Assembly: GCA_040757715.1 (NCBI GenBank) | Contig: JBFLWS010000007.1 | Span: 62,001 to 126,000 of the forward strand | Direction: 5' to 3' | From: CAIMFV01 sp040757715 | GTDB lineage: Bacteria > Pseudomonadota > Alphaproteobacteria > Caulobacterales > Caulobacteraceae | DNA length: 64,000 nucleotides | Part shown: one piece after another, positions 18,719 to 27,031 of the stretch | Layout: every line of letters starts with the position of its first letter | Numbering within the stretch: position 1 is the stretch's first letter | Translations under genes and position numbers: made by a program | The notes under the pieces: model-generated | Database searches by the model: none | Seen by the model: only the letters and a program-made list of their open reading frames with translations | What the model was told of the DNA's origin: nothing

Positions 18719-19222
18719 ATGTCGTTCCGCCGCGCCGTCCTCCTCGCCCTCGCCGTGCTGGCCGCGCCCCTGGCGGCCCGGGCTCAGCCGCACGTGGGCG
18801 AGCCGGTCCCCGCCCTGCAGGGCAAGGACTTCGACGGCGCGGCGTTCGACCTGTCGTCCCTGAAGGGCAAGGTGGTGGTGGTGCATCTGTGGGCGGTCTG
18901 GTGCCCCGCCTGCCGCGCCGAGATGGGGGCGCTCGACGAGGTCGCTCAGCGCCACGGCGGCGGGGACCTGGCCATCCTCGCCGTGTCGGCCGATCGCAAG
19001 CACGACCTTCCTGAGGCCCGCCGCCTGTTGGCCGCCCATCCCTTCAAGGGCGTGGCCCTCGCCACGGCCTCGCTGAACGGCTTTGGCCAGCCCACAGCCC
19101 TGCCGCTCACCTATGTGGTGGATCGCAAGGGGGTGGTGCGGGCCGTGCTGGGCGGCGAGGATCACATGTTGACCGCCGGCGAGGCGGAGGCGGCCATCGC
19201 CCCCCTCCTGGCTGAGCGCTGA
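18719..19222 (+). CDS. TlpA-family periplasmic thioredoxin-like protein
   Basis: A 167-residue protein with a signal peptide (1-22, ending ARAQ) and a thioredoxin fold. The redox motif is WCPAC within LWAVWCPACRAEM, and the cis-proline loop is in ALPLTYVVDRKG. TlpA/ResA-type proteins reduce disulfides of periplasmic targets such as apocytochromes or copper-site Cys pairs. Here the likely partner is the upstream beta-barrel protein with its Cys cluster, or the DUF2946-like protein with its Cys residues, on the basis of gene order. It ends 6 bp before the convergent hslU stop. Confidence 0.88.
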   Translation: MSFRRAVLLALAVLAAPLAARAQPHVGEPVPALQGKDFDGAAFDLSSLKGKVVVVHLWAVWCPACRAEMGALDEVAQRHGGGDLAILAVSADRKHDLPEARRLLAAHPFKGVALATASLNGFGQPTALPLTYVVDRKGVVRAVLGGEDHMLTAGEAEAAIAPLLAER

Positions 19223-19228
19223 GCCCGT

Positions 19229-20539
19229 TCAGAGAATATAGCGCGACAGGTCGGCGTTTTTGGCGAGCTCGCCCACCCGCTGGCGCACATAGTCGCCGTC
19301 CACCGTCACCGTCTCGCCGGCCAGGTCCGCGGCGGTGAAGCTGAACTCCTCCACCACCTTCTCCAGCACGGTTTGTAGGCGCCGCGCGCCGATGTTCTCC
19401 ACCGAGGCGTTCACCGCCACGGCGGCGTCGGCCACCGCCTCGATGGCTTCGTCGGTAAAGTCGAGCGTAACCCCTTCCGTGGCCATCAGCGCCTGATGCT
19501 GGCGGATGAGATTGGCCTCCGGCTCGGTGAGGATGCGGCGGAAGTCTTCGCGGGTGAGGGCCTTCAGCTCCACTCGGATGGGCAGGCGGCCCTGCAACTC
19601 GGGCAGCAGGTCCGATGGCTTCGACACATGAAAAGCGCCGGAAGCGATGAACAGCACGTGGTCGCTCTTCACCGGCCCGTACTTGGTGGACACCGTGGCC
19701 CCTTCGATGAGCGGCAGGAGGTCGCGCTGCACCCCCTCGCGGCTCACATCGGCGCCGCGGCGTTCGCTATTGCCGGCCACCTTGTCGATTTCGTCGATGA
19801 AGACAATGCCGGTGTTTTCGGTAAGCTCGATGGCCTCGCGGGTGATGGCCTCCTGGTCGATGAGCTTCTCGGACTCCTCGGCGATGAGCGGCTTCCAGGC
19901 GTCCGCCACCTTCAGACGCTGGGTCTTGGTGCGCCCGCCGAAGGCCTTGGACATGATGTCGGAGATGTTCATCACCCCGATGGAGGCGCCCGGCTGGCCG
20001 GGGATTTCGAAGCTTGGCGCCGCGCCCCCGGTGTCGGCGAGGGTCAATTCCACGTCCTTGTCGTCCAGTTCATTGGCGCGCAGCTTCTTGCGGAAGGCCT
20101 CGCGAGTGGCGGGGCTGGCCGTGGTGCCCACCAGCGCGTCGAGCAGCCGCTCCTCGGCCGCGCCTTCAGCGCGCGCCTGCACGCCGGCGCGGCGGCGTTC
20201 CTTCACCATGCCGACGGCTATCTCCACCAGATCGCGCAGGATCTGGTCGACGTCGCGGCCCACATAGCCCACCTCGGTGAACTTGGTGGCCTCCACCTTC
20301 AGGAACGGCGCCTGGGCGAGGCGGGCGAGCCTGCGGGCGATCTCAGTCTTGCCCACGCCGGTGGGGCCGATCATCAGGATGTTCTTCGGCGTCACCTCGT
20401 CCTTCAGGTCGTCGGGCAGACGACGCCGGCGCCAGCGGTTGCGCAGGGCGATGGCCACAGCTTTCTTGGCTTCGGGATGGCCGACGATGAAGCGGTCGAG
20501 CTCGGACACGATCTCGCGGGGGGAGAATTCGGTGCTCAT
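19229..20539 (-). CDS. hslU: ATP-dependent protease ATPase subunit HslU
   Basis: HslU (436 residues) is the AAA+ unfoldase ring of the HslUV protease. It shows the Walker A motif GPTGVGKTEIARRLA, Walker B VFIDEIDK, sensor/arginine segment LQGRLPIRVEL, and the C-terminal helix ending in DLSRYIL, which docks in HslV. The N-terminal SPREIVSELDRFIVG is canonical. Its ATG overlaps the hslV stop by 4 bp (ATGA), so the two are translationally coupled. Confidence 0.97.
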   Translation of the reverse strand: MSTEFSPREIVSELDRFIVGHPEAKKAVAIALRNRWRRRRLPDDLKDEVTPKNILMIGPTGVGKTEIARRLARLAQAPFLKVEATKFTEVGYVGRDVDQILRDLVEIAVGMVKERRRAGVQARAEGAAEERLLDALVGTTASPATREAFRKKLRANELDDKDVELTLADTGGAAPSFEIPGQPGASIGVMNISDIMSKAFGGRTKTQRLKVADAWKPLIAEESEKLIDQEAITREAIELTENTGIVFIDEIDKVAGNSERRGADVSREGVQRDLLPLIEGATVSTKYGPVKSDHVLFIASGAFHVSKPSDLLPELQGRLPIRVELKALTREDFRRILTEPEANLIRQHQALMATEGVTLDFTDEAIEAVADAAVAVNASVENIGARRLQTVLEKVVEEFSFTAADLAGETVTVDGDYVRQRVGELAKNADLSRYIL

Positions 20540-21093
20540 GCGCCCAGCACTTCCACGGTGATGTTCTGATTGGTGTAGACGCAGATGTCAGCGGCGATGC
20601 CCATGGCCCGGCGCACGATCTCCTCGGCCGAGAGATCGAAGTCCTTCAGCGCGCGGGCGGCGGCCAGGGCGAAGGGCCCGCCGGAACCGATGGCGGCGAT
20701 GCCGAACTCCGGCTCCAGCACGTCCCCGGCGCCGGTGATGGTGAAGACGCTGTCCTTGTCGGCGGCGATCATCATGGCGTCGAGCTTGCGTAAGTAACGG
20801 TCGGTGCGCCAGTCCTTGGCCAGCTCCACGCAGGCGCGGGCGAACTGATCAGGGTTGGCCTCGAGCTTGGTCTCCAGCCGCTCGATGAGCGTGAAGGCGT
20901 CGGCGGTGGCCCCGGCGAAGCCCGCCACCACGCGCCCGCCGGCCAGGCGGCGCACCTTGCGGGCGTTGGCCTTGACCACGGTCGGGCCCATGGAGACCTG
21001 ACCGTCGCCGGCGATCACGGTGAAGCCGTTCTTCTTGACGGCGAGGATGGTGGTGCCGCGCCAGCCCGGCGGCGGGGGAGGGGTGTCGCTCAT
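20536..21093 (-). CDS. hslV: ATP-dependent protease peptidase subunit HslV
   Basis: HslV (about 185 residues) is the N-terminal-threonine peptidase of HslUV. The catalytic Thr is the first residue of TTILAVKKNGFTVIAGDGQVSMG and is exposed after removal of a 13-residue Pro-rich leader (MSDTPPPPPGWRG), longer than in E. coli. NARKVRRL and GSGGPFALAAARAL are family segments. ATG 21093 is the preferred start; another ATG lies 9 bp upstream. The 123-bp gap to the divergent rimO should hold both promoters. Confidence 0.96.
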   Translation of the reverse strand: MSDTPPPPPGWRGTTILAVKKNGFTVIAGDGQVSMGPTVVKANARKVRRLAGGRVVAGFAGATADAFTLIERLETKLEANPDQFARACVELAKDWRTDRYLRKLDAMMIAADKDSVFTITGAGDVLEPEFGIAAIGSGGPFALAAARALKDFDLSAEEIVRRAMGIAADICVYTNQNITVEVLGA

Positions 21094-21216
21094 CGGCTGC
21101 ATGTGGCCGTGCGGAGGGGCGGGGTCAAGCGGCGGCGCTCCGGGCCATGATCCCGACCATGACTTCCGCCGCGCCTTGGCTTATATGCGCGGCTTCGCAA
21201 CGCCTCCGCACCCGCC

Positions 21217-22617
21217 TTGACCGACATATCAGACAATCGCCCTAAAACTATTGGTATGGTCAGCCTCGGCTGTCCCAAGGCCCTGGTGGATTCCGAGCGC
21301 ATCCTCACCCGGCTGAAGGGCGAGGGCTATGAGACCGCCGGCTCCTACGAGGCCGCCGATGCGGTGATCGTCAACACCTGCGCCTTCATCGAGTCCGCCC
21401 GCGAGGAGAGCCTGGAGGCCATCACCGAAGCCCGCGCCTCCGGACGGCCGGTGATCGTCACCGGCTGCATGGGCAAGGAGCGCGACCACCTGCTGGAGCG
21501 CTTCCCAGACCTCGCCGCGGTCACCGGCGCGCACGAGTACGACCAGGTGCTCGAGGCGGTGCATCGCGCCGCGCCTCAACCCTTCGGCGACCTCGTCTCC
21601 ACCCCGGCGGCGGGTTACAAGCTGACCCCCAAGCACTACGCCTATTTGAAGATTTCCGAGGGCTGCGACCACCGCTGCAGCTTCTGCATCATCCCGTCCT
21701 TGCGCGGCGATCTCGTGTCGCGGCCGGTGGGCGAGGTGCTGGCCGAGGCGGAAGCCCTGGCCGCCTCCGGGGTCAAGGAGCTGCTGGTGGTGGCCCAGGA
21801 CACCTCCGCCTATGGCCTTGATCTGCGTTATGCGCCGAGCGACTGGCGCGGCCAGACCTGGCGGGCCAATCTCGAGGATCTGGCGCGGGGGCTGGGCGAG
21901 CTCGGCGTCTGGGTGCGCCTGCACTACGTCTATCCCTATCCGCACGTGGACGCAGTGATCCCGCTCATGGCCGAGGGCAAGATCCTTCCCTACCTCGACA
22001 TCCCCTTCCAGCACGCTAGCCCTTCGGTGCTGAAGGCCATGAAGCGCCCGGCCGCCGCGGAAAAGACCCTGGACCGGCTGGCCCGCTGGCGGTCTATGGC
22101 GCCCGACCTCGCCATCCGCTCCACCTTCGTGGTGGGCTTCCCCGGCGAGACCGAGGCCGATTTCCAGCTCCTGCTCGACTGGCTGGATGAGGCCCAGCTC
22201 GAGCGCGTGGGCTGCTTCGCCTACGAGAACGTGGAGGGCGCGGCCGCCCGCGACCTGCCGGGCCACGTGCCGGAAGAGCTGAAACAGGAACGCCGCGCCC
22301 GCCTGATGGAAAAGGCTGAGGCCATCAGCCGCGCCAAGCTGAAGGCCACGCTTGGCCATACGCTCGAAGTGCTGGTGGATCAGGTGCGCGAGGATGGCGT
22401 GGCCGTGGCCCGCTCCAAGGCCGACGCTCCTGAGATCGATGGCCTCGTCTATGTGAAGAACGGCGGCCGTCTGCGTCCCGGCGATATCGTCAAGGCGCGC
22501 ATCGAACGGACGGAGGCCTTCGATCGGGTGGCGACGCTGGTCGGCGTTGCGCCCGCGCCTTTGACGCCGAAACCCGCGCCCGGGCGGCGCATGCATCGGG
22601 TGATTTCGCGGCTCTGA
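21217..22617 (+). CDS. rimO: Ribosomal protein S12 methylthiotransferase RimO
   Basis: RimO (466 residues) is a radical-SAM enzyme that methylthiolates Asp of ribosomal protein S12. The N-terminal UPF0004 domain contains MVSLGCPKALVDSERIL, the RimO-specific version, with further Cys in VNTCAFI and TGCMGKE for the auxiliary cluster. The radical-SAM CxxxCxxC is CDHRCSFC. A C-terminal TRAM domain lies at about 375-445. The start is TTG 21217, without a visible ribosome-binding site; the in-frame ATG at 21256 would cut into the first conserved strand. TTATAT at 21181-21186 is a possible -10, giving a very short leader. Confidence 0.95.
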   Translation: MTDISDNRPKTIGMVSLGCPKALVDSERILTRLKGEGYETAGSYEAADAVIVNTCAFIESAREESLEAITEARASGRPVIVTGCMGKERDHLLERFPDLAAVTGAHEYDQVLEAVHRAAPQPFGDLVSTPAAGYKLTPKHYAYLKISEGCDHRCSFCIIPSLRGDLVSRPVGEVLAEAEALAASGVKELLVVAQDTSAYGLDLRYAPSDWRGQTWRANLEDLARGLGELGVWVRLHYVYPYPHVDAVIPLMAEGKILPYLDIPFQHASPSVLKAMKRPAAAEKTLDRLARWRSMAPDLAIRSTFVVGFPGETEADFQLLLDWLDEAQLERVGCFAYENVEGAAARDLPGHVPEELKQERRARLMEKAEAISRAKLKATLGHTLEVLVDQVREDGVAVARSKADAPEIDGLVYVKNGGRLRPGDIVKARIERTEAFDRVATLVGVAPAPLTPKPAPGRRMHRVISRL

Positions 22618-22690
22618 CGACGCTCGTCATTTCAACGTCTGATGAAAATGCTACGGTGTTTCTCAGGCCAGTAAGGACGAGGAGCGCCGC

Positions 22691-23650
22691 ATGACCCTAA
22701 ACCCCTCCTGGCTCGCTCGCCTGTTCGGCGCCAAGCCCGCGCCGCCTTCAGCGCCCGAGGAGGCGCCGCCGCTGCTCTCGCCGGCCGCCTTCGTCGAGCG
22801 GCGCTGGACCAGCGTCGACGGTTTGTCGCTCTGCGCCCGCGACTATGCTGGCGGGGAGGGTGCGCCCAAGACCCCGGTGATCTGTTTGCACGGCCTTACC
22901 CGCAATTCCGCCGACTTCGAAGACGTGGCGCCCTATCTCGCCGCGGCTGGACGGCGGGTGCTGGTCCCGGACGTGCGCGGGCGAGGGCGGTCGCAATGGG
23001 ACCCCAATCCCATGAACTATCATCCGGGGACCTACGCCAACGATGTGCTGAGCCTGATGGATGCAGCGGGGATCGCCCGTGCGGTGGTCGTCGGCACCAG
23101 CATGGGCGGGCTCATCGCCATGACCCTGGCGGCGATGCGGCCGGCGGCCCTGGCGGGCGCGGTGCTGAACGACGTGGGGCCGCGGATCGCGCCCGAGGGG
23201 CTGGCCCGCATCGCCAGCTATAAGGGCCTGTCGGCCCCTGTGGCCGATTGGAGCGCCGCGGCGGATTTCGTGAAGCAGATCAACGTCGTCGCCTTTCCGG
23301 ACTACGGCGCGGACGACTGGATGAAGATGGCGCGACGCCTGTTCGAGCCGGCCGTGGGCGGTGGTCTTCGCCTCGCCTACGACCCGGACATCTATGCGCC
23401 CATCCGCGCCGCGGCCGGCCTGCCGCCGGCGGATTTGACCTCGCTGTTCTTGAGCCTGGTGGCCGGCCGTCCGACCCTGCTCATTCGGGGCGCTCTCTCC
23501 GACCTGATCACCGCCGAGCTTGCCGCCGACATGCGCCGTCTTGCGCCGCAAATGGCCTATGCGGAGGTCGCCCGGGTCGGCCATGCGCCCATGCTGGATG
23601 AGCCCGAGGCCGAATTGGCGCTGAAGGATTTCCTGGCCAAGGCGCCGTAG
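22691..23650 (+). CDS. Alpha/beta-hydrolase
   Basis: A 319-residue protein with a canonical alpha/beta-hydrolase fold. The oxyanion segment is CLHGLTRNSADFE, the nucleophile elbow GTSMGGLIAM supplies Ser, LLIRGALSDLI probably supplies the acid, and VGHAPMLDEPE supplies the catalytic His. The substrate cannot be told from sequence. GAGGAG precedes ATG 22691. It starts 73 bp after rimO and may be read through from it. Confidence 0.88.
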   Translation: MTLNPSWLARLFGAKPAPPSAPEEAPPLLSPAAFVERRWTSVDGLSLCARDYAGGEGAPKTPVICLHGLTRNSADFEDVAPYLAAAGRRVLVPDVRGRGRSQWDPNPMNYHPGTYANDVLSLMDAAGIARAVVVGTSMGGLIAMTLAAMRPAALAGAVLNDVGPRIAPEGLARIASYKGLSAPVADWSAAADFVKQINVVAFPDYGADDWMKMARRLFEPAVGGGLRLAYDPDIYAPIRAAAGLPPADLTSLFLSLVAGRPTLLIRGALSDLITAELAADMRRLAPQMAYAEVARVGHAPMLDEPEAELALKDFLAKAP

Positions 23651-23663
23651 CCGCAGGGAGCGC

Positions 23664-24023
23664 TTAGTACGGGCCCTTGCGATAGATGCGCTCCAGCACG
23701 CCGCGGATTTCCAGCATGCGGTCGTGGTAATGGCGGATGAGGCAGGCCTTGTCCGAGCGACAGCTGTGGCGCGCCTGCAGCCAGCTGGACTGATCGTCCA
23801 TCAAGGCGCCGCGCTGGCCCATGGCCACCAGGTGCTTGGCGACATCCAGCCGCACCGCCATCTCCACGTCCATGTCGTTCAGCCGCCGGTCGGCGCAGAT
23901 GGCCTTCTCATCCGGCGCCCGGGCCTTGCCGCAGTCGAAGCTGGCCGCCGCCGCGCCCGTCGCCAGGCCGATCGCCATGAGGATCACAGGCGCGAGGATC
24001 ACAGGCGCGAGAAACAACCGCAT
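23664..24023 (-). CDS. Secreted LprI-like protein (DUF1311 type)
   Basis: A 119-residue secreted protein with signal peptide (1-27). The mature domain has the lysozyme-inhibitor LprI N-terminal pattern: SFDCGKARAPDEKAIC, ADRRLNDMDVEM, QSSWLQARHSC and ACLIRHYHDRMLEI, with four spaced Cys for disulfides. These domains occur in periplasmic proteins, some of which inhibit lysozyme. The signal peptide contains an exact 15-bp direct duplication, read as APVIL twice. It diverges from the desaturase gene. Confidence 0.78.
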   Translation of the reverse strand: MRLFLAPVILAPVILMAIGLATGAAAASFDCGKARAPDEKAICADRRLNDMDVEMAVRLDVAKHLVAMGQRGALMDDQSSWLQARHSCRSDKACLIRHYHDRMLEIRGVLERIYRKGPY

Positions 24024-24096
24024 GGGCTTGAAGTCCTTGGAAGCCGGGGCCGCACGATGATTTGCACTCTATTGCGGGGCGGTTCGTAAGTCCGCA

Positions 24097-24115
24097 TCAT
24101 TCTCAAAAAGAATGA
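24097..24115. promoter_or_regulatory. Inverted repeat upstream of the desaturase gene
   Basis: TCATTCT (24097-24103) and AGAATGA (24109-24115) are perfect 7-bp inverted arms around CAAAA. The palindrome ends 15 bp before the desaturase ATG, in the 107-bp gap shared with the divergent LprI-like gene. Its AT-rich dyad suggests a repressor operator, possibly of an iron or lipid regulator. The protein is unknown. Confidence 0.5.
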
Positions 24116-24130
24116 CAGAGGATCAACGCC

Positions 24131-25072
24131 ATGCCCGCCGCCCCGCGCATCGACCCCAAGGAGGTGTTCTCGCCGAGAGACTGGGAGCGCCTGACCACGC
24201 CGTCGCGCTGGCGAGGTCTCGTGCTCGTGGCGCATTGCTGGGCGATGATCCTGGCCGGCGGGGCGCTGTTCGTGCTCTTTCCCAACCCCTTCACCTACAT
24301 CCTCGCCGTGATGATCATCGGCGCGCGGCAGCTCGGCCTCGCCGTGCTAATGCACGATGGGGCGCACGGCGCCCTGCATCCCGATCCGGAAGTGAATGAT
24401 TTCATCGGCCGCTGGTTCTGCGGCGCTCCCACCAACGCCGACCTCGTGCGCTATCGGACCTATCACCTACAGCACCACAAGTTCGTGCAGCAGCCGGAGG
24501 ATCCGGACCTCGGCCTCTCCGCGCCCTTCCCCATCAGCCGCGCCTCGTTCCAGCGCAAGGCGATCCGCGATCTCACCGGCCAGACCTTCTACAAGCAGCG
24601 CGTCGCCCCGATCTTCGCCGCCTATGCGGAGGGCAAGGCCAAGGGCCGGCCGCGCGAAACCGTGACCAAGGGCGTGGTCGCCTTCTTCCGCGACTTCCTC
24701 ATCGTCAATGGCGTGATGCTCGCGGCGCTCAGTCTCGTCGGCCTTTGGTGGGCCTATTTCGCCCTCTGGCTCGTGCCCATGGCCAGCTGGTATCCCCTGG
24801 TGACGCGGGTGCGCAACATCGCCGAGCACGCCTGCCTGACGGACAATGACGACCCCTTCCGCACCGCCCGCACCACCCATGCCGGGTTCATCGAACGGGC
24901 CCTGGTGGCGCCCTACTATGTGAACTATCACTGCGAGCATCACCTGTTCATGTATCTGCCCTGCTGGCGGTTGCCCGAGGCGCACCGCCTGATGCTGGCC
25001 AAGGGTCTTGGAGCGAAGATGGAGCTAAAGCCGAGCTATCTGGACGTATTGCGCCTCGCCACCAGCGCATGA
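24131..25072 (+). CDS. Membrane fatty-acid desaturase family protein
   Basis: A 313-residue integral membrane di-iron enzyme. Three histidine clusters are in place: MHDGAHGALH, TYHLQHHKF and NYHCEHHLF. Hydrophobic segments lie at about 30-70 and 190-220. Such proteins desaturate or hydroxylate lipid chains, or act on carotenoids and related substrates. The order and spacing of the boxes fit the broad FA_desaturase family, not a specific subfamily I can name. GAGG lies 9 bp before ATG 24131, and the stop overlaps the next gene by 4 bp (ATGA). Confidence 0.9.
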   Translation: MPAAPRIDPKEVFSPRDWERLTTPSRWRGLVLVAHCWAMILAGGALFVLFPNPFTYILAVMIIGARQLGLAVLMHDGAHGALHPDPEVNDFIGRWFCGAPTNADLVRYRTYHLQHHKFVQQPEDPDLGLSAPFPISRASFQRKAIRDLTGQTFYKQRVAPIFAAYAEGKAKGRPRETVTKGVVAFFRDFLIVNGVMLAALSLVGLWWAYFALWLVPMASWYPLVTRVRNIAEHACLTDNDDPFRTARTTHAGFIERALVAPYYVNYHCEHHLFMYLPCWRLPEAHRLMLAKGLGAKMELKPSYLDVLRLATSA

Positions 25073-25725
25073 GCGCCATCAAGGACCCTCTGGCCTTCGT
25101 TCGCGACAACACCCGCCTGCAAGCGCCGCCGCATACGCCGGAGCTGGTGCTGCATCTGGCCGACGAGGTGACGCCCATCTGGCGGCTCACCGAGGAGGAG
25201 CTGGGGGCGCTGGGTCTGCCGCCGCCATTCTGGGCTTTCGCCTGGGCGGGCGGGCAAGGCGTGGCGCGCTATGTGCTCGATCACCCCGAGGTGGCCCGCG
25301 GCCGTCGCGTGCTGGATTTCGCGTCTGGGTCTGGGCTTTGCGCCATCGCCGCCCTGAAAGCGGGCGCGGCCACGGCGCTGGCCGTGGACATCGACCCCTT
25401 CTGCGCCGCGGCCATCGCCCTCAACGCTGCGGCCAATGACGTCATGGTCGAGGCGCGCATCGAATATCTGCTCGACGCGCCGCCGCCTTCGGATATCGAC
25501 CTCTTCCTCGCCGGCGACATCGCCTATGAAAAGCCGCTGGCCGGCAAGGTGCGCGCCTGGCTGGCCAAGGCTCGCCGCGCCGGCGCCGAGGTGATCATCG
25601 GCGATCCGGGGCGCACCTATTTCGACGCGGAGGGGCTGGAACCCCTGGCCGAATACAGCGTGCCCACCACCCGCGAGCTGGAAGACCTCGAAGTGAAGCG
25701 GACGGGCGTCTGGCGATTGGCCTAG
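25069..25725 (+). CDS. ETF-beta-type protein-lysine methyltransferase
   Basis: A 218-residue SAM-dependent methyltransferase. The N-terminus FVRDNTRLQAPPHTPELVLHLA with PPPFWAFAWAGGQGVARYVLDHP is the hallmark of the ETFBKMT family. Some bacterial members methylate lysines of the electron-transfer flavoprotein beta subunit next to its recognition loop. Motif I is VLDFASGSGLCAIAALKAGA, followed by AVDIDPFCAAAI. It is translationally coupled to the desaturase gene. Whether it acts on ETF-beta or on another protein here is not known. An annotation as nicotinamide N-methyltransferase-like would refer to the same fold. Confidence 0.82.
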   Translation: MSAIKDPLAFVRDNTRLQAPPHTPELVLHLADEVTPIWRLTEEELGALGLPPPFWAFAWAGGQGVARYVLDHPEVARGRRVLDFASGSGLCAIAALKAGAATALAVDIDPFCAAAIALNAAANDVMVEARIEYLLDAPPPSDIDLFLAGDIAYEKPLAGKVRAWLAKARRAGAEVIIGDPGRTYFDAEGLEPLAEYSVPTTRELEDLEVKRTGVWRLA

Positions 25726-25828
25726 GCGCTTTATTTTGACCCGCACCGCGCCGCTTCTTCAGCGCTTGCATGGCGTTAACGAAATCCCGATAAGAGCCCA
25801 GCCTTCGCCAGTCACGCGAGATTGTGGA

Positions 25829-26170
25829 ATGCCCAGGGATTGTAAAATCGATTACGTGGAGTTTCCGGCCCAGGTGCTGGGAATGACCACCTCTTTCTAT
25901 TCCCGGGTGTTCGGGTGGCGCTTCACCGACTACGGGACCAGCTACTCGGCCTTCGACGAAGGCATTGAGGGCGGTTTTCAAGGCGATCCCAAGGAGCGCA
26001 AGGAAAAGCCGCTGGTGGTCATCTACGCCCAGGACCTGGAGGCGATTGAGGCCAAGGTGCGCGCTTCGGGCGGCCAGGTGATCAAGCCAATCTTCCCCTT
26101 CCCTGGCGGGCGCCGGTTCCACTTCCTCGATCCGTCCGGCAACGAGCTGGCGGTGTGGTCCGACCGCTGA
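25829..26170 (+). CDS. VOC-family (glyoxalase/bleomycin-resistance fold) protein
   Basis: A 113-residue single VOC domain: KIDYVEFPAQVLGMTTSFYSRVFGWRF opens the first beta-alpha-beta module, and FHFLDPSGNELAVWSD closes the second, with the conserved Asp-Pro-x-Gly-Asn and the metal-ligand Glu. The first-strand ligand position is Glu in YVEF. Substrate unknown. The frame is open upstream to 25736, but ATG 25829 matches the family start. It is followed by a palindromic intergenic repeat. Confidence 0.85.
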   Translation: MPRDCKIDYVEFPAQVLGMTTSFYSRVFGWRFTDYGTSYSAFDEGIEGGFQGDPKERKEKPLVVIYAQDLEAIEAKVRASGGQVIKPIFPFPGGRRFHFLDPSGNELAVWSDR

Positions 26171-26233
26171 GGCGCCGGGGCGCCCCTTGACACCAGTCCG
26201 CTGATCGCGCCGAACTTCCGCCTGCGGAGCATC

Positions 26234-26334
26234 AGAGCATTTTCCGAAAAGTGGGAACCGGTTTTCGGACGAAAAATGCTCTAGATTCAACTGGGTATGA
26301 GCAAAATCCGATTCCGATTGATCGGATTTTGCTC
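26234..26334. repeat. Double palindromic intergenic repeat with two GANTC sites
   Basis: Two adjacent inverted repeats occupy most of the gap between the VOC gene and the DUF969 gene. The first runs 26234-26282, with outer arms AGAGCATTTT/AAAATGCTCT and inner arms CCGAAAA/TTTTCGG. The second runs 26299-26334, with arms GAGCAAAATCCGAT/ATCGGATTTTGCTC. GATTC occurs at 26284-26288, between them, and at 26310-26314, inside the second. GANTC is the CcrM methylation site in this group, and long intergenic repeats associated with GANTC are known from Caulobacter and relatives. Confidence 0.8.
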
Positions 26335-26353
26335 TAGCGGGGAGGCTTGTGGC

Positions 26354-27031
26354 ATGTGGCCCTTGATCGGGGTCGGCGTGATCGCCGCGGGGTTCTTGTT
26401 GCGCCTCAATCCGCTGCTGGCGGTGGCCCTGGCGGCCATGGCCGCGGGACTGGCGGCGGGCAAGGCGCCGCTGGAGGTGATCGCCCTCTTCGGCAAGGCC
26501 TTCAACGACAATCGCTTCGTCAGCCTGATCTGGCTCGTCCTGCCGGTGATCGGGCTCCTGGAACGCTATGGACTGCAGGCCTGGGCCAAGCGTTTCGTGG
26601 CCGGCGTGCGCGGGGCCACCACCGGACGCTTGCTGCTGGGCTATTTCATTCTTCGCCAGGGCGCAGCGGCGCTCGGCCTCACCGCGCTGGGCGGCCAGGC
26701 GCAGATGGTGCGCCCGCTCATCGCGCCCATGGCGGAAGCCGCTGCCGAACAGGCGACGGGCTCGGCGGATGACCAAGTGCGCGACCTCGCCAAGGCCCAC
26801 GCCGCCGCCGCCGACAATGTGGCGGTGTTCTTCGGCGAGGACATCTTCGTCGCCTTCGGCTCGGTGCTGCTGATCGAGGGCGTGCTCGCGGGCGCCGGCT
26901 ACAAAATCGCGCCGCTCGACATATCGCTGTGGGCCATTCCCACCGCCGTCCTGGCCCTCGTCATCCACGGCGCGCGGCTCTTGCGCCTTGATGGGCGCTT
27001 GAAGCGCCTGGCGGCCAAGGGCGCGCCATGA
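26354..27031 (+). CDS. DUF969 integral membrane protein (putative permease subunit)
   Basis: A 225-residue protein with several hydrophobic segments: MWPLIGVGVIAAGFLLRLNPLLAVALAAM at the start, FVSLIWLVLPVIGLLERYG, a central GYFILRQGAAALGL and two more near the end. This is the DUF969 family, almost always paired with DUF979. The pair has been proposed from comparative genomics as a 5-oxoproline (pyroglutamate) permease; I cannot confirm that substrate from sequence. GGGGAGG lies 8 bp before ATG 26354. An in-frame ATG at 26297 falls inside the palindromic repeat and is unlikely. It overlaps the DUF979 gene by 4 bp. Confidence 0.85.
   Translation: MWPLIGVGVIAAGFLLRLNPLLAVALAAMAAGLAAGKAPLEVIALFGKAFNDNRFVSLIWLVLPVIGLLERYGLQAWAKRFVAGVRGATTGRLLLGYFILRQGAAALGLTALGGQAQMVRPLIAPMAEAAAEQATGSADDQVRDLAKAHAAAADNVAVFFGEDIFVAFGSVLLIEGVLAGAGYKIAPLDISLWAIPTAVLALVIHGARLLRLDGRLKRLAAKGAP

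Noticed and set aside
21103..21216. Strong promoter for rimO
   Set aside because: Only a TTATAT -10-like element is visible without a matching -35 at proper spacing, so no promoter feature was called.
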